From contig CABIXM010000007.1 of assembly GCA_902362725.1 (NCBI GenBank), positions 62,001 to 126,000 of the forward strand: a stretch of 64,000 bases of DNA. The letters are read 5' to 3'. A model generated the notes under the pieces. It ran no database searches. It saw only the letters and a program-made list of their open reading frames with translations, and had not been told where the DNA came from. The translations under genes and the position numbers were made by a program. Below are positions 1 through 8,811 of this stretch, in pieces; position 1 is the first letter of the stretch, and every line of letters begins with the position of its first letter. Source of the DNA: Clostridiaceae bacterium (GTDB lineage: Bacteria > Bacillota > Clostridia > Lachnospirales > Lachnospiraceae).

Positions 1-3000
1 CTCCCATTCGCCGTTTACCTTATCCGCATCCTTTGTATATCGCAGTCCTCCTGTAGCCGTATCCTTCCAGGACGCGCTTTCTCCCAGCTCCTTATCGGAC
101 AGGAGATAGCTGTAGCTGCCGTCTGCGAGAAGATCCTCCAGCAGCAGGCTGCTGCCGGTCAGATGGCTGCTGCCCGGCTTAAAGTTCTCTGTCTGCGGAC
201 TGCCGTCCGCCGTATAATAATCGCTGCTCTTTACCGTCGGATAGGGCAGGACTTCCCTGTCCGCGCTGGTGAAAGGTTTTGTCCTCTCTATTTCCTCGTA
301 AATCGTCTCATTCCCGCCGACAAGCGGAATCGCCTTTACCGTCGCCTTCGCGCCATCAAAATCCAGAATTGCTTTCTGTCCTGCCGCGTCGATGACCGCC
401 CTTTTCCAGTCCTCCGCGTTCGGGTTCCCTGTGGTATTATAAATCAGCTTCAGATCCGATAAATCGATTCCGGCTGGGGACTGAAGCTTCAGCACAATGT
501 GATCCACCAGGCTTCCTCCCGCCTCGCGTTCCACAGACCAGGAAGCCTCGCCCTGATAAAAGACCGGCTTTGTATCCGAGGAAAGATACGGATACCGGGT
601 CGTCAGCGCTGTCCCGTCCGCGGCCGTTTCCACATAATGGTAGTAGCCGTCTGTGGCATAGACAGACTGCCTCTGATAATAGCCGCTTTTTCCCAGCTCA
701 ATCGCGCCCTCCACGCCTGTGTTCTTTGCATAATAAGTCTCGTACTGGGCGTCTCCCAGGCTCTTTCTGCCCTTATAGACAATCTGCCAGGTAAGCGCGC
801 GGGAGGGATTCTTCTCTGCCATCACGCTTATCTTTTCATTCTTGGGAGTTCCATAGGTGAAACTGTTTTCCGCATAGACCAGCCAGCCCAGATCAAACAG
901 GCTTTCCTGACTGTTTTTCGCCGTATAACGGGTAAAGCTCTTCCAATTTTGCCACATTGTATCCGGTTTCGCGCTCATTCCCAGCTTTACTTCTTTAACA
1001 TTTACAGTTGTTCCCAGTTCGCTTTTATCGTTTACCGTTGTTACAATCACCCGATCCAGCCTTACGTTTCCTGCCCCGGATACCAGTCCGGAATGCACGG
1101 TTCTCGATCCTGTCGCCTCCGGAACCGTCAGCGAGCTGTTCATATAGAGATCCGTAATGCTTCCGCTGACGCTGCCGCCGACTCCGCCCAGCGTCATCTC
1201 CGTCTGATTTCCCGCGCTGTCAAGAATTCCCCGCAGATTCAGAGACAGGCGGCTTTCTGTGATACTTCCTGCGCTCTGTCCGGCCAGTGCCCCTGCAGTC
1301 AGATTCTGGGCTGTATAGATCGGATTGCTTTCCGTTACATTTTTGATCACGGAGTTGCCGCTTGCCACCACTTCCTTGTCATAGGCGTAGGTTACGATAG
1401 ACGTCGTGCGGATCTCTGTCGCTCGGATATCCAGCGCTTCCTCATAGGAACTTGTAAGAGTGCTACTCCAAGTTACTGTTTTTTCCAGTTTAACCTTGCC
1501 GCCGGCTGCTATGAGATTACTTGTATAACTCTTATTTTTTAAAGAGCCTGCATTGATGGTATAAGCTCCTGTGGCCCAGTTGCTACCTGCGCTTATCGTC
1601 CAGTCTTTTTCTGTTAATGTGGCCGGATCGATATACAGAACGTTGCTTCCCGTATTTTCCAGGGTCAGATGGTAGGTGACGCTTCCCTCTTTCTTTATGT
1701 AGGAATTATCCGCAGACAGCGTGGCCTTCAAGGCTCCCTTTGTCTGGCTGCCGGGAGCCGCGCTGCCGCTTCCGATAATTTCGGTACGGACGTCGGCCTG
1801 AGCGGCGCATTCCATAGAACCGGAAAGCTCACGATAGGCAGTAAAGGATATTTCCAGCGGATCCAAAGAGCTGTAGGGTGCCGCTCTGTAACAGAAGTAC
1901 GCTGTCGTTCCTGCAGATAGATCATAGGAAGTCCCTGCCGCCGACGCTACTGCCGACGCTGCTGCCTCCGCCGTCATTCCCCAGCCTCCGGCTTCCGATG
2001 ACGTCAGTCTAAAGGGCATTCCGGTTCCTGGAGTCAGCTCTACTTTATAAACCACCGCAAGGCTTCCGTCTGCCTGTACAGCCTCCAGACCGGGCGCGCT
2101 CACTTTTATCCCGAGCTGCCGTTCCGCTATGGTCGTATTTGTCTTACTCTGTTCCTTTTTTACACTCTGAAACAGAGCTGTGGTCTCCGTGGTCGGCTGG
2201 CAGACATATTTTTTTTCTCCGTTGCTTCCCACGGTATACACGCTGAAGATGGCCCCATGGGTGGGAGCCGTACTGCCATTCACCGGATAGGACACGGTAA
2301 TGGTTTTCTCTCCTGTCCCGGAAACCTGCTGCTTGGTATCTGTTCCAAGTCCTTCCACGATGTGGCCGCCCCAGTCGCTGCTTGGGGTCGCTGTCTCCAC
2401 CCAGGTTGTTCCGTCCGCGGGCGCCTGTATCGTCAGCTTATATGTCAGTTTTGCAGAAGCAGAAGCAGAATCCGTAAGCTTCGGCACCGAGATGGTGAAT
2501 TTTAGAGTTCCCGCCGAAACTGCCGGGGAGACTGCCTCTGCCGGGGCTTCTTCGGACAGCTGGGACTCTCCGCCCTCCCCCGGTGCGGGAGTTGGCGTCA
2601 CGGTCGCATCTGCCAGCGTTACCGAGCCCGTCGCTTTTTCTGTCTCAATCGCCTGTCCGGAAGCTGTCGCCGAGGCCGAGAACTCTGCCGTAACCGTTGT
2701 TTTTTTATTTCCTGTTTTTTCCAGTGTCAGTGTCCTGCTTTCCCCCTTTGGAAGCGCTGCAAAGGTGACGGTCTGGGATCCTGTCGTTCCTCCATCTGCA
2801 TTTGTCACAGTCGTCCTATAAGGAAGCTTCAGACTCACATTGGAAAGTGTCTCTGTATGATGATTTGTTATTATTACTGTAAAAACTGCCGTAGTTTCCG
2901 ACGCTTCCTTCTGCTCTGCGCTAACCGTTAGCTTCAGCGCCCCTTCTGCCACTGCCGGGTTCTCTACCTCAGCTCCTGTCTTACTCGTTCCATCTGCCAG

Positions 3001-4431
3001 GACGGTCTTTGCCGTAACCTCTGCCGTAACCTTCTGGGACGGCGTTCCCGTATGCACTGCCGCCTGGAAGGTGAGATCTTTCTGTGTCTCTGCGCTGTGT
3101 GTTCCATGATAGGTATAGGTCACTGTCTTCGGATTCGTACTGTCTCCTATGCTGCTTATGGTAACCGTCTGCAGACTGTTTCCGTTTGCGCCGCCTCTCC
3201 AGTCTCCGGCCTCTCCGGCCGTCAGGGTTGCTTTATCAATCTCTGCGCCCGCTTCTACTGCCTGCAGGGTAACCGTACAGGTTATGGTATAGCTGCCGTC
3301 ATCACCGTATACAACCTGATCGGGCGCGGACACTGTCATGGAAAGAAGCTCGCCCACCTTCGTATTATACGCCGTATCTGTGGTCGTTTTCTGTACCGGA
3401 AGCGTCACAGCAACCTTCGCTTCTTCCAGTTCTGTGGCCTCTGTTTTCTTGGCTTCTCCTACCTTGTAATAATAATAATGCGGTGTGACATTATTTTCTG
3501 ATATCTGTTCCGCATGGTCCGCGCCTTTCTGACGGACGGTCATTTCCTCGCCGTCCAGAAGGATCTGGTCCAGCCGGCCCTTATCCGTCAGAGTACCGCA
3601 AATCACGCCAAAATAATCTGTGGCGGAGGCAGCCGTAGGGGTATAGGTCGTGACGCTGCTATCCAGGGCGTCGCTCTGGTAACGTTTGTATTCATTGGCG
3701 CCCGGGGTTTTCTCCGCTACCTCTTGATCCCCAACAAGCCATACGGTCGTATAATTATCAATGCTGCGATAGGCGTCCAGCTCCTCCGTTTCTTCGCTTA
3801 TTTCGCTGACGATTTTGTCTTTTTCTATCGTAAGTCCCCGATCCGCACTGGTCTGCTGCTTCTGGGGACTTCCTGCTGTCATTCCCGCATAAGAGGTTCT
3901 GGTGTAGGAAGCATCCGTATCCTTCACGTCCACAACCAGCTTCTTTACGGTTCCCGATACCGTTCCGAACAGGGCTCCCTGGGATACGGAATCTGAATTT
4001 TTTTTCGTATCGTCTTTCCTTTCATCCGCCGTGCCGGTTCCGGTGCTGTCGCTGATCTGCAGCTTCTCCACCGTCACCACATGCCCGTTGCCGTCAAAAG
4101 TACCCTCAAAGGTACCTGTAGCCGCCGCTGTGATTTCTACAGCTAGATCTTTTTCCAGGCGGAAGGTCAACCCTTTTGTCCCCTGCGTGGCATTTCCAAG
4201 AGCCCGTAATTCTTCTGCTTTCTTTATCAGATAAATTTTTTCGTTATTCTCGTTTTCATACTCGAAGTCCAGCTTCCCTGCCGCTCCCAGATTGAGCTCT
4301 TCCGCCCGGGCTCCGACTCCCAGACTCAGGGCCAGCACCAGGGCTGCCCCCGCCAGGCAGACCGCGCCGCCCGCCAGGTAGCCCTTCCTTCCGTTTTTCC
4401 CATGTTGTTTCAACCATTCTTTTATTTTCAT
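1..4431 (-). CDS. Large secreted Ig-like/GLUG surface protein, C-terminus beyond window
   Basis: An open frame of 1477 codons runs without a stop from ATG at 4431 to the window edge, so the protein is partial at its C-terminus. GGAGG lies 9 bases before this ATG; an in-frame ATG at 4437 is too close to that site. Residues 1-43 form a long signal peptide (basic start, hydrophobic core ending GVGARA, then EE). Residues about 107-167 resemble a GLUG/adhesin repeat (GTFDGNGH, then GALFGTVSGTVKKL). The rest is Thr/Ser/Ala/Val-rich beta sequence with several Ig-like stretches of the kind seen in bacterial adhesins. There is no lipobox. It is the last visible gene of the operon with two AAA+ ATPases, starting 24 bases after the 4456-6282 stop, so it is probably co-translated with them. 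Its role is unknown; adhesin, surface scaffold or secreted substrate are possible. Confidence 0.8.
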   Translation of the reverse strand, partial: MKIKEWLKQHGKNGRKGYLAGGAVCLAGAALVLALSLGVGARAEELNLGAAGKLDFEYENENNEKIYLIKKAEELRALGNATQGTKGLTFRLEKDLAVEITAAATGTFEGTFDGNGHVVTVEKLQISDSTGTGTADERKDDTKKNSDSVSQGALFGTVSGTVKKLVVDVKDTDASYTRTSYAGMTAGSPQKQQTSADRGLTIEKDKIVSEISEETEELDAYRSIDNYTTVWLVGDQEVAEKTPGANEYKRYQSDALDSSVTTYTPTAASATDYFGVICGTLTDKGRLDQILLDGEEMTVRQKGADHAEQISENNVTPHYYYYKVGEAKKTEATELEEAKVAVTLPVQKTTTDTAYNTKVGELLSMTVSAPDQVVYGDDGSYTITCTVTLQAVEAGAEIDKATLTAGEAGDWRGGANGNSLQTVTISSIGDSTNPKTVTYTYHGTHSAETQKDLTFQAAVHTGTPSQKVTAEVTAKTVLADGTSKTGAEVENPAVAEGALKLTVSAEQKEASETTAVFTVIITNHHTETLSNVSLKLPYRTTVTNADGGTTGSQTVTFAALPKGESRTLTLEKTGNKKTTVTAEFSASATASGQAIETEKATGSVTLADATVTPTPAPGEGGESQLSEEAPAEAVSPAVSAGTLKFTISVPKLTDSASASAKLTYKLTIQAPADGTTWVETATPSSDWGGHIVEGLGTDTKQQVSGTGEKTITVSYPVNGSTAPTHGAIFSVYTVGSNGEKKYVCQPTTETTALFQSVKKEQSKTNTTIAERQLGIKVSAPGLEAVQADGSLAVVYKVELTPGTGMPFRLTSSEAGGWGMTAEAAASAVASAAGTSYDLSAGTTAYFCYRAAPYSSLDPLEISFTAYRELSGSMECAAQADVRTEIIGSGSAAPGSQTKGALKATLSADNSYIKKEGSVTYHLTLENTGSNVLYIDPATLTEKDWTISAGSNWATGAYTINAGSLKNKSYTSNLIAAGGKVKLEKTVTWSSTLTSSYEEALDIRATEIRTTSIVTYAYDKEVVASGNSVIKNVTESNPIYTAQNLTAGALAGQSAGSITESRLSLNLRGILDSAGNQTEMTLGGVGGSVSGSITDLYMNSSLTVPEATGSRTVHSGLVSGAGNVRLDRVIVTTVNDKSELGTTVNVKEVKLGMSAKPDTMWQNWKSFTRYTAKNSQESLFDLGWLVYAENSFTYGTPKNEKISVMAEKNPSRALTWQIVYKGRKSLGDAQYETYYAKNTGVEGAIELGKSGYYQRQSVYATDGYYHYVETAADGTALTTRYPYLSSDTKPVFYQGEASWSVEREAGGSLVDHIVLKLQSPAGIDLSDLKLIYNTTGNPNAEDWKRAVIDAAGQKAILDFDGAKATVKAIPLVGGNETIYEEIERTKPFTSADREVLPYPTVKSSDYYTADGSPQTENFKPGSSHLTGSSLLLEDLLADGSYSYLLSDKELGESASWKDTATGGLRYTKDADKVNGEWE

Positions 4432-4455
4432 CTGCATCCGCCTCCGAAAATCGTT

Positions 4456-6282
4456 CTATCTGAAAGCATCCAGCAGCTCCCTCTGGGAAGCGCTGAAATT
4501 TTTGCCCTGCTTTTCGTATTCATTCCTGATGCTGTCCATCAGGTGCCGCATCTGTACCTCCGTGCCTTCCGCAGCCGCCAGAAGTGCTCCGTGAAGCGCC
4601 GCGTTCTTGATGGAAGCGCCGGACAGCTCAAAGGCCCGGGCCAGCAGCGCCGGATCCAGATCCTCGCCAAGCGGCGTCTCCTCCGGGAAGATACTCTCCC
4701 AGAGCTCCTGCCGCAGCCCTTCGTCCGGCAGTGGAAAATGCACCATATAAGAAATCCTGCGCCGGAACGCGTCGTCGAAGTTCTGCAGCAGGTTGGTGGC
4801 CAGAATGCAGACGCCGCCGTACTGCTCGATCCGCTGGAGCAGGTAGGCTGTCTCCGCGTTGGAATAGCGATCCTGGGCGTCCGACACGTCGCTTCTTCTG
4901 GTGAAAATAGCGTCCGCCTCGTCGAACAGCAGGATACACTCGCTCCGCTCCGCTTCGTCGAAGATCTGACCGATATTTTTCTGGGTTTCCCCGATATATT
5001 TGCTGATCAGCTGAGACAGATCCACCCGGTACAGAGGAAGTCCCAGCTCTGCGGCCAGTACCTGGGCCGCCATGGTTTTGCCGGTTCCCGGCGCGCCGTA
5101 AAACAGCACCGAGATCCCATTGCCGTAAGAAAATTTCTGTCCAAAGCCCCACTGCTCCAGAACGCGCCCCCGGGCGCTGATCATTCTGCAGATCTCCCTA
5201 AGCTTCCCATACTGGGCAGCCGGAAGCTTCAGCTCCGAAAAGCTCCGGTTGGCCGGAAGGAGCTGAAGCCGTCCGCCCTCCACAGGCGGCAGAAGCTTCC
5301 GGGCGTCCGTCGGGCCAAGCAGAAGCTCCGCCCGGAGACTGTAAAGATACTTAAGATACGCGCCGGTGGGCAGCTGCCGTCCGGTCAGTGTTTCCTCCGT
5401 CATACCCTCCGGGAGCCGGCCAAGGCAGCCCCCCAGCACCTCCCGGGCCATCTGAAGCTTCCCGCTCCGGTCGGGCTTTTCCAGGAACCGCGTGATCACT
5501 CCGGCTCTTCCGTCTTCCCGAAGCGTCCGGCTGCTCTCCCGAATCAGTCCATAAAAGGAAAATTTTTCCTCCGTCCAGGTGAGAAGCCGTCCACGCTCCT
5601 CTTTTCCCAGACGGATGCAGAAAAACGCATTGTACAGGCGGGCGCAGAGCACGCAGGCGTTCTGTTCCTCCGCCGTGGCCCGGAAGCAGTCTCCCTCGGC
5701 CAGGAGTAAGGTCAGCCCCTGCCGGAGCGCAATCCGCTCCATGGCAAATTCCCGGCCGCTGCCAGACTCGCCCGCCAGACAGAGGCAGAAAGGCTCCTGC
5801 AGGTCGGCCAGCCGGAAGATGGCGTCGCTCTCCTGAAGAAGGGCATCCAGCCCGTAAGCGGTCTCCTCCTCCGGGAGCCGCAGGCTCAAGCCCTCGGGAA
5901 GCTCCGGGATCTCGCCCTCCAGCCACCCGGTCAGCACCGGCGACAGACGTATCCCCTCCTCCCGCTGCACATACCAGATGGAAAGTCCGTTCTCCATCCC
6001 AACCGCAAGCTCCTCCTGGAGCTGCAGAAATTCCTTTTCCGACAGGGTCTCCTTCCGGCTTCCCAGACCCCAGAGCACCGCGATCAGCTGTTCCTCTTCT
6101 CCGCTCCAGTTAAGGCGCGCCGCCGCCTCTGCCCAGGGGAAAAAGCTGTCCGTATCCTCCGCTTCCCTGCGTGCCGTCCGGATCGCCTTCGAAAGATCCT
6201 CTGCCTTTTCCGCCCCCCGGCTCCTTGCATATTCTCTGCCTGCGTTTTTCAGGCGCTGATTCAGCATCTGTGTATATCTCAT
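4456..6282 (-). CDS. AAA+ ATPase of Afp15/Pvc15 (eCIS) type, paralogue 1
   Basis: A 608-residue protein. The C-terminal AAA+ module is intact: Walker A GAPGTGKT at about 396-403, the segment YRVDLSQLISKYIGET at 418-433, Walker B ILLFDEADAIF at about 450-460, and an arginine-rich sensor region (FDDAFRRR) at about 502-509. An upstream P-loop-like stretch (GESGSGRE, about 171-178) lacks the lysine, pointing to a degenerate first AAA domain. This degenerate-plus-active layout and the YRVDLS/SKYIGET/FDEAD/NFDDAF signatures match the ATPase of extracellular contractile injection systems. The start overlaps the stop of the 6279-6818 gene by 4 bases (ATGA), so translation is coupled. The family role in eCIS is not settled; assembly or remodelling is the usual proposal. 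Function here is inferred from the family only. Confidence 0.8.
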   Translation of the reverse strand: MRYTQMLNQRLKNAGREYARSRGAEKAEDLSKAIRTARREAEDTDSFFPWAEAAARLNWSGEEEQLIAVLWGLGSRKETLSEKEFLQLQEELAVGMENGLSIWYVQREEGIRLSPVLTGWLEGEIPELPEGLSLRLPEEETAYGLDALLQESDAIFRLADLQEPFCLCLAGESGSGREFAMERIALRQGLTLLLAEGDCFRATAEEQNACVLCARLYNAFFCIRLGKEERGRLLTWTEEKFSFYGLIRESSRTLREDGRAGVITRFLEKPDRSGKLQMAREVLGGCLGRLPEGMTEETLTGRQLPTGAYLKYLYSLRAELLLGPTDARKLLPPVEGGRLQLLPANRSFSELKLPAAQYGKLREICRMISARGRVLEQWGFGQKFSYGNGISVLFYGAPGTGKTMAAQVLAAELGLPLYRVDLSQLISKYIGETQKNIGQIFDEAERSECILLFDEADAIFTRRSDVSDAQDRYSNAETAYLLQRIEQYGGVCILATNLLQNFDDAFRRRISYMVHFPLPDEGLRQELWESIFPEETPLGEDLDPALLARAFELSGASIKNAALHGALLAAAEGTEVQMRHLMDSIRNEYEKQGKNFSASQRELLDAFR

Positions 6283-6818
6283 CCGTTCTCCCGTCTGCTC
6301 TTCATCTCATCGTTGGCTTTTCTCAGGGCTCCAAGGGCTATATCGTAGCCGGTGCCCATCTCCAGAATGGCGTCGGCCACCAGCCCCTCGTCAAAAGGCT
6401 CCTCCGGCATGCCGGACACCATGATGCGGTACTGGACGCCCTCGGTCTCCTGGCCGTCCACCGGCCCCAGGAAGAAGCAGCCCAGCCGTACCCTGCGGTT
6501 CAGCTCATTGAGCATGCTTAAGATCTCTACCCTGTTAAGCTCCGATACATCCTCCTCTATCTGGCTGTAAAACATCAGATAATGGGACAGGCGCTCTTCC
6601 TCCTCGTCCAGCTCCACCAGATAACCCACCGCCAGATGAAGCTCTTCCTCTGTCAGCTCATGATCCTCCGGAAATTCTTCCGCTGTGGGCAGGGATACCA
6701 GAAGTACCGTATCGTCAAAGAGCTTTCCCTTGTCGGCTACCTCTGCCGCAATCTCTGCCTGCGCAAGAAATTCCCTGATCCGTTCAAATTCTGTCCTTTT
6801 TTTCTCCTGTGTCAGCAT
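6279..6818 (-). CDS. Acidic YbjN/secretion-chaperone-like protein
   Basis: A 179-residue, very acidic protein with no signal peptide or membrane segment. It starts after AGGAGGGG with a 10-base gap to the stop of the gene upstream. Its pattern (variable N-terminal helix, alternating hydrophobic strands such as LLVSLP and LGCFFLG, then VQYRIMVSGMPEEPFDE and a closing helix) suggests a YbjN-like alpha/beta fold, which resembles type III secretion chaperones. That fold assignment is a visual guess without a structure or profile search. Lying between the 659-residue protein and the second AAA+ ATPase, a chaperone or adaptor role for that protein would fit. It could equally be an unrelated small regulatory protein. 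Confidence 0.7.
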   Translation of the reverse strand: MLTQEKKRTEFERIREFLAQAEIAAEVADKGKLFDDTVLLVSLPTAEEFPEDHELTEEELHLAVGYLVELDEEEERLSHYLMFYSQIEEDVSELNRVEILSMLNELNRRVRLGCFFLGPVDGQETEGVQYRIMVSGMPEEPFDEGLVADAILEMGTGYDIALGALRKANDEMKSRRENG

Positions 6819-6828
6819 ACTGCCCCTC

Positions 6829-8808
6829 CTAATCCGGCTGTCCGAACGCGGACGCGATATTTTGCTTCAGCTCTGTCCGATCCTTGCTTCCAATCAGCTC
6901 TGTCATCGTGGCGTCCAGGCCGCTCCGCAGGATTCCATGCAGATGATCCACATTTTTTCCCTGTCTGGCCAGCTGATGGGCCTCCACCTGATCGAGACCT
7001 CTGTCGTCCTTGAAGCCTCCGGCTGTGGCGTCCCATACGGCCGAGGTTCCCACCTCATGCATCCGCTCAATCAGGGAGATTGCCATATCCTCCCGGGTGG
7101 TCGCCTTGTTGTCCGACGTTCCGGCCATATACCGGATACTTTTATAGATGAGAGAACCGCCGCCCCGGGCCAGCTCATAGCTTCCCTCCGCGATTCCGGT
7201 GGCCATGCCCGCCGTATAGAGCCCGGCTCCCGCCATAACTCCTACGCCGGTGGCTGAGGCGATCTCTCCTGCCAGCTTCAGGCCGTTGGCTACCACATTG
7301 GTGCCGCCTGTAATAACGCTTTCCACATTGTGGAGCAGCGCCTTTCTCATCTTCTTTTCTGCCTTATCCGCTTCCCGGTACTGCTCCATGGTCTCCATGG
7401 CCTCCAGCTCCCGCTTCTGGGTCTTCAGACGGATCCGCTCCTCTGGGGAAATGCTTCCCTGACCGTGGATCTTCTCGTCCAGTGCCTGAATTCTCGCGCC
7501 TACGCCATACTGGGCCTCCCGGTAAATGGTATCGTTGCGGGAACGTAAGGAAGCCGCCTTTACGATGCGGATCTTACCGCCCACGCTGTCGTCGCCCTGA
7601 TTTTCTTTGGCAATTTTTCCCAACAGATTCCGGCGCTGCTTATCGATGGCGCTGGACTTATTTCTTACGGTGTAAGCCTGGGCTGCGGTCGTATCCCCGC
7701 TCTTCTCGTATTTCGTTTTCTTATCCACCATGTTCTGGTAAAGCATTTTACAGCGCTTTCGCATATTGTGGTGGAAGATGGAATTGGCCACCACATCGGT
7801 CACGTCCGCCAGCACAGCGGCTGAGTTGCTTACGATACCCAGAATGGAATTGTAGAAAGGAATCATTTTCGTGGCGGGACCAAAGACCGTTCCAAAGCCG
7901 TTGATGATCTCTACGATGTCATGTAACAGCCCCCGGACCACCTGGAAGCGTTCCTGCTTGTCCAGCGTAATCTCCGTTTTATTATCTTTTTCATTTTTGA
8001 TCGCGCCTACGATGGTAATTCCCGTTTTTACACACTTGAGTATCGTAGATACGCCGCTGAATACGGCTCCGGTGATCCCGGCTCCTCCGGTATCCGCATC
8101 CGTCATGTCCTTCATGACCTTCTCCATCTCCTGGATATCGCTGGAATCACCGCCGACGCCGCTGGAACCGGCTCCCACATCCATCGTTCCCGTCAGCTTG
8201 TCGTATACGGTATTCAGACCGGTCTTCCAGTCGGAAAAAGCGTCCTTCACGGCTTCCCAGACTGCCCCCGGCAGATTCTTAAATTTATTTTTCGCAATCT
8301 TCCCTCTGGACTCCTTCAGCTTCTCTTCCTGATTCAGATCCGTCCCGGCGGCAGCCGCTTCTCCCTCCGGTTTGAATTTCCGACCGTCGGTCATAGTCTG
8401 CTCCTTACGGATCAGGGTCTCCAGAGGCGTCTTCCTCTCCTTGCGAATGGTTTCTTTATGGCCCTCCTGCTTCTCCGCCCTGCTGATCCGCTCGTCCGCC
8501 GCCTTCAGGGAAGCGTTCAGGGCGTCCGTCAGAATCTGGGCGTGGGGACTGTTGCCCATGCCCTGCACCAGCTGTTCCCGCATAGCCGCCAAATTCTGAT
8601 ATCCCTTTCGGTCTCCCGCGCCCTGCATCCGCTCCAGCATCTGGATATAATTTCTCGTATATCCCATAGACTGCTGCGCCTGGGCCTCCTGCTGCCGCTT
8701 TTTCTCTTCCTCCGCCGCCTGTCTGGCCTGACCTGCCGCCAGCCGGGCCGCTTCCTTTTTCGCCGTCTTTTTCGCTTTCCGTTCCTGATACCAGTCGCCT
8801 AATCCCAT
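6829..8808 (-). CDS. 659-aa charged/coiled-coil protein with hydrophobic glycine-rich blocks
   Basis: I do not recognise this protein. Residues 1-170 are highly charged and Gln/Lys/Glu-rich (coiled-coil prediction likely), starting MGLGDWYQERKAKKTAKKE. About 235-360 carry amphipathic or hydrophobic runs (GVSTILKCVKTGITIVGAI, then the stretch around KMIPFYNSILGIVSNS). A second basic coiled segment follows, then a long Gly/Ala-rich hydrophobic block at about 505-565 (around GVGVMAGAGLYTAGMATGIA). The C-terminus is charged. There is no signal peptide, HExxH or other obvious enzyme motif. It starts at ATG 8808 with GAGGT supplied by the end of the upstream AAA+ gene. In eCIS loci such proteins can be cargo, and hydrophobic blocks of this sort occur in membrane-inserting toxins; a scaffold or tape-measure role is the alternative. 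Function is unknown. Confidence 0.75.
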   Translation of the reverse strand: MGLGDWYQERKAKKTAKKEAARLAAGQARQAAEEEKKRQQEAQAQQSMGYTRNYIQMLERMQGAGDRKGYQNLAAMREQLVQGMGNSPHAQILTDALNASLKAADERISRAEKQEGHKETIRKERKTPLETLIRKEQTMTDGRKFKPEGEAAAAGTDLNQEEKLKESRGKIAKNKFKNLPGAVWEAVKDAFSDWKTGLNTVYDKLTGTMDVGAGSSGVGGDSSDIQEMEKVMKDMTDADTGGAGITGAVFSGVSTILKCVKTGITIVGAIKNEKDNKTEITLDKQERFQVVRGLLHDIVEIINGFGTVFGPATKMIPFYNSILGIVSNSAAVLADVTDVVANSIFHHNMRKRCKMLYQNMVDKKTKYEKSGDTTAAQAYTVRNKSSAIDKQRRNLLGKIAKENQGDDSVGGKIRIVKAASLRSRNDTIYREAQYGVGARIQALDEKIHGQGSISPEERIRLKTQKRELEAMETMEQYREADKAEKKMRKALLHNVESVITGGTNVVANGLKLAGEIASATGVGVMAGAGLYTAGMATGIAEGSYELARGGGSLIYKSIRYMAGTSDNKATTREDMAISLIERMHEVGTSAVWDATAGGFKDDRGLDQVEAHQLARQGKNVDHLHGILRSGLDATMTELIGSKDRTELKQNIASAFGQPD

Positions 8809-8811
8809 ACT

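Noticed and set aside
499..1542. Plus-strand frames within 1-4431
   Set aside because: They are antisense to the continuous 1477-codon secreted protein, have no ribosome sites and show no domain pattern.
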